Notes under the pieces: generated by a model
Databases searched by the model: none
What the model was told of the DNA's origin: nothing
What the model saw: the letters and a program-made list of their open reading frames with translations, nothing else
In this document: in pieces, positions 55,640 to 64,000 of the stretch
Position numbering within the stretch: the stretch's first letter is position 1
Layout: every line of letters starts with the position of its first letter
Source of the DNA: Conchocele bisecta
Taxonomy: Eukaryota > Mollusca > Bivalvia > Lucinida > Thyasiridae
DNA: 64,000 nucleotides
Direction of reading: 5' to 3'
Assembly: GCA_029237695.1 (NCBI GenBank)
Contig: CM055266.1
Location: 115,461,370 to 115,525,369 of the forward strand
Translations under genes and position numbers: made by a program

Positions 55640-56330
55640 CAGTATATTTTGATTGATTATTGGTGTTTAACAGTCTATCAACAGCTAATATTACTTAAGG
55701 CCGCGCCAACGGTGCATTATATAGCAATATCTTATAGCAATACATTGTTTTACAAATGATTATTGGTGTTTAACAGCCTATTTAAGGCCGGGCCAGCGGG
55801 TTGGAATAAACCTCCAAACATAGTTTATATAGGGCCTTTTCTTATCACACAAGTCCTTTTATGTAAGTTTTTCAGTCCATTTCTTATAGCAGTACATTGG
55901 TTTCCAAATGATTATTGGTGTTTAACAGCCTATCAACAGCTAAGGTTATTTAAGGCCGGGCCAGCGGGTTGGAATAGACCTCTACACAGAGTTTATATAG
56001 GCCCTTTTCTTACGACAGACGTCCTTTTCTGTCTGAAATATAAATTTCAGAGTACATGTGGAATCGGAATATAATTCGTACCCTGGATTTTTATTGGTAC
56101 ATCAATATATCATTACACATATAAACAATCGTTTTACACTCATTTGAACATTTAGTGTGGTTTTTATAGGCCCTTTTCTTAGACACGAAGTAATTTTCTG
56201 TCCGCCGTTTTATATCGTTCAATACACGTTTTGAGTCGAGATTACTTCAAATGGCACAACATCTTTATTCTTCATGATATGGGTTTTATTTTATGGGTAC
56301 CTCAATAAAATATCGTTATACATACAGTAC
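55640..56330 (-). repeat. inverted GTTTAACAGCCTATCAAC / GGGCCTATAAAA repeats
   Basis: Three copies of TTGGTGTTTAACAGCCTAT..TTTAAGGCCGGGCCAGCGGG (about 55660, 55762, 55912) joined to the complement of the 39780-40309 unit (through 56320). 56331-56600 is a GC-richer stretch with CCCACGGTG/CACGGTGGGA inverted motifs and no gene recognised. Confidence 0.65.
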
Positions 56331-56639
56331 ACTCAGAGTGCTTTGTCCCTTTTCCACTCTCTCACGGTGGGAGGAATTTTCTCAGAGTGGGAAAATCACG
56401 GTGGGAGTTATGTGCCTCCCACGGTGACCATATATTTTACCTGTAATACCACCGCGGACGGAGACCAAGCTGGACGAACTTCCAATAGCCATAAAACGGC
56501 CACGGTGTTCCCCCGTGATACGACCACGCGTTCCACCGGGACGCCAGGCTGGCTTACCTGTACAGTCATAGCGTAGTACCCAAACATTAACACTTATTCT
56601 GACTTACGTTTGTGTTTTCTTATTCGTTTTTTTTTATAA

Positions 56640-58559
56640 ATATATACATTTTTTCTTTCAAACAAACATATTTCTTAACAAGAACAAAACATGAGAATCG
56701 TCTCCTAAACACATGAGAATCATCTCGCACTTTGGCATCGCGAAATCGCCTTCCACTGAAACTTTTGTAAATACAGTGTTTGCTCATGGTGTGTAAAACA
56801 GATACGTCTTGAAATTTCGCTTTGCGCATGCATGCAAGTAAAACGCAACTGAATTTCAACGCGAGGCGAGAGCGCGAAAACGCACGACTGAATATAATAT
56901 AATGTCCCATTTTCACCTCGCGATCTCACTTTGCGTTTTCGCGATCTGGCGCATGGATCGACATCGCGAAAACGCGAGAATGTAACTGGCCCTAACAGGA
57001 CACTGTAGTATCATAATCGCCTTAGGAAACGATAATCATGTGCTGTAAAACATTATTTTAATTAAGAAATAGAAGAAATGTGGATATTGGGGAATATGTC
57101 AGATACATATGAAAGGGTTTTCGCGATCTCGTGTAGAGGTCGAGTAAATGCGAGTTACACGACACTAACAGAACCACCATTAATTAACTTCTCGTGTTTT
57201 AGGAGGCAATTCTCATTTTTTGTCAAAAAAAATAATATTATTTTTTCTAATAAACATATTTTGGCAGCATATGAGAATCGTCTCCTAAAACGATTTAGGT
57301 GTCCTGTTAGGGACATGTTACGATCTAATGATGGTGAACACGTGTTGGTCTTCGCTAGTCACATATGCAATAAGCCCGGTTTTGTCCGATCACGTCATAC
57401 ATCATCATATGCATGTGCGATGACCTACTGGGACGTGTGTCGGTGTTGGAAAGTGAGACATCAAAGGCTACAAAATGACATCTAAAGGTTAAGTTGTGTC
57501 GAAAACAAGTATTGGTCGGAGAGAAGGTGTAGAATCTCAAAAAAAGGTAACGGAATCTTTATTTACTCAATAAATATGTACTGGCAGCACATCAGAATCG
57601 TCTCATGTTTTGCCAAACCATGTTTTTATTGTCAGAAATATTGATGTTTGTCCACATTTGTTCCATTTCTTAATAAAAACATGTTTTGGCAGCACATGAG
57701 AATCGTCTCCTAAGACGATTTGTACATATGTTACAATTTCGCGAAACGAAAATGAAACATATTCTCAACAAACATGTTTCGCATTTTCGCGATCTTGCGC
57801 ATAGGCCGAGATCGCGAAAACGCGAAGCGTGATGGATCACGAAACGAAAATTTAACATATTCACAACAAAATATGTTTTGAAAGTACTGTGCATATGAGA
57901 ATCGTCTCCTTTCGCGATCTTGCGCGTAGATCGAGAAAACGGGAAGCGTGATCGCGAGAGCTGAAACGAAAATGTAACGTATTCTCAACAAAACATGTTT
58001 TGACAGTGTATCCTACACGTCATTGTGAGAAGTGCATTATGTCTCGCTTTCCGCAGACGGGCTTAACAATAATGCTAATATTCGTACAAAATATAAATGG
58101 TTTTGTCATGGGAGACTATTCTCATGTGTTGCCAAAACATGTGTTATTATTAAGAAATAATTAAATTTTTTGAAGAAAAAAAACCCATTAGTATCGTCTA
58201 ATGAGACGATTCTCATGTGTCCACAAACCTATTTTATTAAGAAATCAACAAATGTGAAAAGAAAACATGAATACATTTGTATTTCTTTACAAATAATCGA
58301 CTTAGGAGACGATTCTCATGTGCTGCCAAATCTTGCTTCATCAAGAAATCAAACAAATGTGAAAATGCACTAGGTCAAGCTAATGCGTAATTATCAATTT
58401 ATCGGCGATGCGATGGACGTGAGCGACTACATAGCGTTGTTTTGATATGTTTGTTTCTGCCGAATTCTAAATGTCGGTCACCAGGTCACACTTTGCACGT
58501 GAAACTGGATTACCAACAGATGATTGTAAACACCATCAGGTGTGCAGCTAGACAGAAAA
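56640..58559 (-). repeat. inverted copy of the 41-44.9 kb hairpin-rich interior
   Basis: TGAGAATCGTCTC hairpin units and CGCGAAAACGCGA palindromes. 57180-57490 is the complement of about 44060-44640 without the MITE at 44106-44348. The right part (about 58000-58559) matches 17500-18060 and 41100-41330. DIRS copy 2 interrupts it at 58560. Confidence 0.75.
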
Positions 58560-58877
58560 TGGAAAATTATTTCTAATTTTAGTTTTTATTATTCATACTC
58601 ACCTGAATGGTTGCAAACAGATAGGTTGCTATGAAATCGTCCTAATAATAAAAATCTGCCTACTCTAATCACTCAAATAACCCACCATAGACCATTCCGC
58701 TCTACCCACAGCCAATTGGCTAGTCCGCTATTTAAACTCCTCCTATTATTGTTAGGTATACAGCTTCAAAAGTTAATCATTTCCATATGGAAATGAAACT
58801 GCTAGTAAAATAGCCTGAAGTATACTAAGTAGGGAGAAGATAAAACCATCAAGCGGGGACGGGAGGAGGGTCTACCT

Positions 58878-58962
58878 TACCATTCAGGTGAGTATGAATA
58901 ATAAAAACTAAAATTAGAAATAATTTTCCACATGTCTTCAAACTAACCTGAATGGTTGCAAG
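58878..58962. repeat. DIRS internal complementary region, copy 2
   Basis: CCATTCAGGTGAGTATGAAT .. AATTTTCCA (complement of the left extremity) fused to CATGTCTTCAAACTAACCTG (complement of the expected right extremity). Confidence 0.9.
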
Positions 58963-61549
58963 AATTCGTAGTGATGGTGGGAGGTATTCTCACTACTCAT
59001 ACTCGACGGAATGGTAAGGCAGATTAAAAACCCTCAAAACAGACAAAAATATTTGGCCTAGGTACAAACTTGGGTGTTACCTATATAGTAATAACATGGT
59101 CTCACCCTAGAATCATAGGGACGCCCCAAAGCGGGCCCCCCCCCTTTTCTACGAAAGTAGAAGAAGTGAGGTGGATAAAGACAAGCACCACCACGCTAGT
59201 CTCGTAGACTGACTCGTAGACTCCAACCTGCTATACTTGGTTAGAACGCGGAGAATACTCATGGTATAGCTGCTGCTACCAGACGAAGCCCTGGCGAATG
59301 TAGTGCGCCCGGACTTCACACGCAATAGCTCCAACTGAGATATAAAACTCAAAAGTTCTATTACATGAGTTATTCATGACGACAACACGACTCGTTATCA
59401 TATCGAGAACACAGTATAAAACGCCCTAAGCACTAAGGTCATCCTAACAAGCAAGTGCTGAGGAGTTAAACTGGCCCTAAAGCCAGATCAAAACCTATAC
59501 CAGGTTTGACACTAACTTTTGGCCCAGGGATTCCGCAGCATGGACATCCCTATTGTTACATAATGTTGAATGGGATTTTCTTGAAAATGCAGTGATTCCT
59601 CCTACAAAACAGGGATCCTCGGGATCTCGGGACACTGCGCGTGTCGACCCCTGTATACCATAAACCCATGTATAGTAGACAAAGAGAATAGAATCATTAA
59701 CCCAAAGTGAAACACATATTCCTTTTGCAACAACACTGCTACAAACTAGATAGGTAGCCTCGCCTAATTGAAACATGTACAAAACAATGCCTCCTGGGCC
59801 AGCGTGATGAACCGTAAGAACCATAGATCACCACAGATCCCCGTTCATCAACAAAAGCAAGTGAAGTTCATCGAGCGGTGAGTCACACTTACCAACCCCC
59901 AGGATTCCACTGGGACTGTAAAGACAAAAAACCGAATAATCGGGTAATCAGAAAAAAAATGCGCAGACTATCACGAACAGGTAGATCCAAACAGCCTCCT
60001 AAACTTGATGCTTACCGGCTGATAAACCCACAACTGCACCCGCTGCTACTAACGGACCCAGTTCTTAAACATCTCCCTGAGATGCCAACCCCATGTCGGT
60101 CACATGAGGAACATGGAGAGAAAAGGGGGTTACTTTCCGGAACACCACATATGTATTCCGGAACACAAATCAGTACTCACTTATATGCATAAAATAAGTT
60201 AAATATAGCCTTGGCCCAAGTTTCGGCTACCATGAGCACCCGAATAACTACAATAACACTGATTGCAAGACGCAAAAACATCACCGCGCTGTGACAGGAC
60301 CAAATTGGGCCATGTCTCGCTGTAATCATAGATGAACAGAAGTGTTGTCCTAACTTCTTCCGATAAAACAATCCCCAAATACGTTGGCTGCACGCTTAGA
60401 TCAGACATTATACGTGATGAATAAATCAATATCTCTGAGCGCTGGAATATCAAATGGTAATCGCCTAGACGAGAATGATAACGGGTAAATAAAACAATAG
60501 GATTATTGGCAGAATTGTATTTAAACGAAATAATTATATCCAGATATACCCGCGCCGATCAAAAATCGTACTTTTAATTGTAATCCGTACTACCGTCTAT
60601 CTAACGTATTTCCCGGAATAAATACGGAAAAATCGTAACAGTTGGCAGTTACGCATCTCCTGCAGTGCAGAGAGCGATCATAGAAAGAAGTTGAGACTAC
60701 ATGCACCTCGTGCATTTAGGGCCTAAACAACTCAGCTGCAGAACCACTTACTGTAGAATAAACTCAAGTAATGGCCCCTATCTATCCAACGGAAGACAAA
60801 GGATTGCGATACCTCCCGTTGGCTTAAAATTGGTAATAAGCAACTTTACGGTCGGACCGGATGTCCTAATTCTTCCGAACCTAATGCTTCATCGCACGGA
60901 CTGGACAGAAAGTGTGAACCACTGTCGCTGACAGGCGTGACGGAGGGAAGCCCGAACCACAACTGATTCCAGATCATGTGAGAAGGGATAAAGTATCTGA
61001 GGGAGAAATCTCGGTTCATAGGAGAAACTGCTGATGTGTAAACAGTAGTGTGCTTCTATTAACACAATAAACATTTTGAAATACCCAATTGCTTCAGAAA
61101 TGATGGAGTGACAACAGCATGTTGTATATACAGTCGATACGCGTTATGTCGACATTGCTTACATCGATATACCTGCTATTGTCGATGTACGCTAGTGGTC
61201 CCGGCCGAAACTGCTATATAAACTCATACATTACATACCTGATATATCGATATCGGAAATGTCGATATATCGTTTATATCGATGTGGAAAACAAGTCCCG
61301 ATGGTATAATTAATACACATTATACTGTAATGTCGATTTGCAATTTGAACAGCGGGCGTCGTAAAGTCTGGTCAAACTTAATTGGCACAGGTAAGTTTTC
61401 ACACATACAAAGTGATCAAAACATGCCGCCGGTAACCGTGTTACAATCGCGGAATACCGTCAAAGCCGACCACGTAAGCCGTGGTCAACCAATTAACGAC
61501 AGTGTGACGTGAAATCACAAAAATACTCTTGTTAATAGCCAATTTATTT

Positions 61550-62610
61550 ACCGGACATGAAACGAGCCGTAAATGCCATAATCATTAACGGACGCTTGTT
61601 TATAATAATTACAATTGAGTGAATTACATGCGATCTTATAAACACGAACAGTTTGGTATCTCAAATCAACTTCCTTAGCAATGTCCAACATGCAGTACAT
61701 GGGTCCGAAGTTATACTGGAACGAGTAAATTGAAAAGTTCCGAATCGGTACGTGGGCGCAAACAGTGGAAAAAATAAAACCGACGTTTGAGCCTTGCCGC
61801 AACAAAACCACAAATGGATACCCCCATCCGGACAAGATAGCACTGGACACCAAGGATGCAGAAGCCATTCCGTCAGAACCGGAGATGACCGCAGAAACCA
61901 TAACCACCTGTCCGTGCAGAACAGAATCCGCCGCTGTCAACCCCCGGAACACTGCCAAAAGCTAAAACATGTTTGATGTGTCCCCTGAGTTTCCTGCACT
62001 GACCACCAACCCGAAACACACCGATGTAGGAGCTCCAATGAGCCCCCCAGCCTTCTCACGACGCGTCTGTGGACAAAGCGAGTAGGAGGAGGTAACACTA
62101 TGGGAAATCCCTGTAGGAACCAGACCTCCACTGCCCACCATCTGATACAACGTAGGAAGATGGTGATCCTAGGCAGAGACCGATCCAAAGGATCGGGGTG
62201 CGGCCTCCATAGCCCTAGTAAGTAATACTGGAGGTCGCAGACATAACCTTCCCCTATTCTGCACCCCGAAAATCCAGGAGTGCAGAAAATTTCCTAGCTG
62301 ACAGAGAACCTCTGACCAGTACCCGGAAACTAAAACAAGATGCCACGCACCCTGTCCAAAGGTACTATGATGACTGATAGATCGGTCAATAAGCTCATTC
62401 CCACCTAAGAAAAATCCTGTGTGGGAACCAACTACGACTACTCTAGATAGGAAAAGCCCAACCTAGAAGAGTAACAAACCCCATACCACCGCCAGATACC
62501 GTATCACACGGAACTAAAAGACACAAAACTCGGAAACAACTTAAACTTCCGAGAGCATCTGCGGAAGGGCACGTGGAAGTACGAGACCCGCATCTATGGA
62601 AACAACCCAG
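61550..62610 (-). pseudogene. DIRS reverse transcriptase / RNase H remnant, copy 2
   Basis: Same blocks as 49640-50290. Downstream of the HIN region one frame stays open for 136 codons (61548-61958) containing AVFRGLTAADSVLHGQVVMV and, later, AHVP; this fits the later part of DIRS RNase H (LELxAV.., then the hIPG-like box). Motif C of RT is absent here too. The extra 62452-62520 segment extends the RT reading frame after motif A. Confidence 0.8.
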
Positions 62611-64000
62611 TCTACCGGGCAAATGGCGCTCCGACCACGTCCCGAACTCTACTTAACCCTTGAAAATACCCCCGTCAGGGAAACGACCCCACAGGAGGTA
62701 GACAAGAAGGAGCAGCAGGAGGGACCATCGGTACCGTAGCTGCCCTTTGGCCGTTCGATCGCACAATTATCAGAGGTCAAAAGAGGAGAACGAAGCAAAA
62801 CTATGGCCGTTCAAGAAAAAAACGAGCCGGCTATCACTGCGTCTCACCTGGACAAGAGCATGTCCATAGAAAACTCCAAAGACATGTTGACAAGAGGCTT
62901 AGCGGCACAAATCGCCGACTGAAGCACTGCGTCCAGAGACGATGAATCATACTGATTCAAACATAAATCGAAAGTTGGCATAGCCACAATCGACTTAACA
63001 GCCTACACCCATGCCTTCGCAAACGCGAACCAGGACCAGGAGCCGAAGATATCCCAAACGCTGTGGCGTCCTTGTCCAGAAACAGAGATCTCAAAAAACC
63101 ATACCGCATAGAGGGGCATGTAGAACTTAGACCCCAGTGTGGCGATCAAAGTTTTGGGCACTAGGAACCCCGCAGTGGCCAAATCCTACCTAAAGCTCCC
63201 CAATGTACGTAACAAGAAGCCCTACTGTAGGAGAGAAATGAAACCACGACAACTCCGGCAATTCCACCTACAGCCATCCGAGGAAGTACCCATATGGGAG
63301 GCTCCACTGGCAAAACCACCAGCTGTGAAAGAGCCGACAAACCCACTAAGTACTAGGACTTAGACAGGAACTCCAGAATCTTAGCCAACTGAACCATCAT
63401 AACTCTATCGCTGTGTCGAGTCCTGAATATAGACTGGGAATTCGAACTCATATACACTCGAATAAGGAGCAGGCCAGACAAGTACGGAGCCAAAGCACCA
63501 CGGCGTCCAATACCACCTCGACCGTCTCCTCCGAGAACGGAAGAGCTAGATCTCAAGGAGCCGGATACAAAAACAAAATATGTACACAGGATACGAACCC
63601 ACGAACACCCCGGTCAGAAATAGTTGCTACCCCGGTGCCCGATACCCGGTGCCTGCCCGGTGCCCGGTGCCCGTAACACAATACCGGCACCTCTCCTGCG
63701 AGAGTTAGGGTACGTTGTGACCGGGTGAATGTGATAAGCACCTGCCACAGCAACCCTAGACTGGCAGTCATCTACCACATACGTGGAATCTGATTCAACA
63801 GAACTGTACTGTATCGTTCCAAATAGTATATGTACTGCCGAAGCTAGTACTACATGTAGAAGCCCTATACAACCGTCTCCTACGACGAACAGGAGAACGA
63901 GATCTAGATGAACCTGTTCCAAAACCTGAGAATGACCTCGAGGAAAAGGAAGAACAAGATCTAAACTCCGAACCCGAAATCGAAGAGCTAACCCAATCCT

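Larger units (their letters stand above)
58560..64000 (-). mobile_element. DIRS-like retrotransposon, copy 2 (cut by window end)
   Basis: Begins at the same base as copy 1 (TGGAAAATTATTTC) and runs collinear with 46291-51730 to the end of the window. Left ITR about 58602-58760, ICR 58878-58962. RT motif A at about 62590-62607, linker at about 62215-62250, TDAS at 62059-62070 followed by the same TGA. It carries the same nested TATGTCGATATAC repeat (61130-61345). Differences include a ~70-bp segment at 62452-62520 missing from copy 1 and many small indels. The remaining ~1.3 kb, with the right ITR, should lie beyond the window. Confidence 0.88.

Noticed and set aside
61548..61958. 136-codon frame as an independent gene
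   Set aside because: It lies within the RNase H part of the DIRS remnant and contains its later motifs.
1..64000. CRISPR arrays, bacterial operons, integrated phage
   Set aside because: Direct repeats here are tandem monomers without spacers; the splice sites, transposon types and repeat families are animal.

Overview
This is repeat-rich eukaryotic DNA, most probably from a bivalve mollusc. No bacterial-style genes, operons or CRISPR arrays are present. The mollusc call rests on several dispersed repeats of a bivalve 'pearl' type (5' ACAAGA or ACTAGA ends, cores of ~150-440 bp tandem monomers, 3' hairpins followed by A-runs), on GGGAGATAAC monomers, and on the mixture of DIRS, Academ-like, hAT, pogo-like and PIF/Harbinger remnants. 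The species cannot be fixed from sequence alone.

Host coding content is tiny. One exon is clear: a WNK kinase-domain exon on the minus strand (13734-13909) with both splice sites. A possible promoter with a two-exon gene start (about 15020-15515, plus strand) and a possible exon at 32917-33038 (minus) are weak. Almost everything else is mobile or repetitive, so the window looks like intron or intergenic space around a WNK gene.

Layout. 0-9 kb: two related blocks (about 0.9-3.36 kb and 6.1-8.88 kb) of tandem repeats. 9-13.4 kb: mostly unassigned DNA, then a 443-bp tandem array. 13.4-16.2 kb: the WNK exon and candidate promoter. 16.28-18.99 kb: a TA-flanked TIR element. 20.4-26.6 kb: tandem arrays, including a second, end-to-end 443-bp array. 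26.8-29.2 kb: small foldback and TIR elements. 29.48-32.45 kb: a DNA transposon with an XPG/FEN1-like nuclease gene and a Cys8 motif, best explained as Academ-like. 33.5-37.0 kb: nested hAT-like elements and a 93-bp palindrome. 37.5-39.6 kb: tandem array and a PIF/Harbinger transposase fragment. 40.31-45.83 kb: a large TA-flanked TIR element holding several later insertions. 46.29-53.03 kb: a complete-length but defective DIRS-like tyrosine-recombinase retrotransposon (minus strand). 53-58.5 kb: further repeats. 58.56-64.0 kb: a second DIRS copy, cut by the window end.

The most informative structures are (i) the DIRS element with inverted terminal repeats and an internal complementary region that spells the joined ends, present in two precise insertions sharing the same coding defects; (ii) the Academ-like element; (iii) several insertions whose pre-insertion sites are still readable in neighbouring repeat copies; (iv) two adjacent small TIR elements whose outer 10 bp differ between copies yet pair perfectly within each copy; and (v) a shared end architecture across otherwise unrelated tandem-repeat families.
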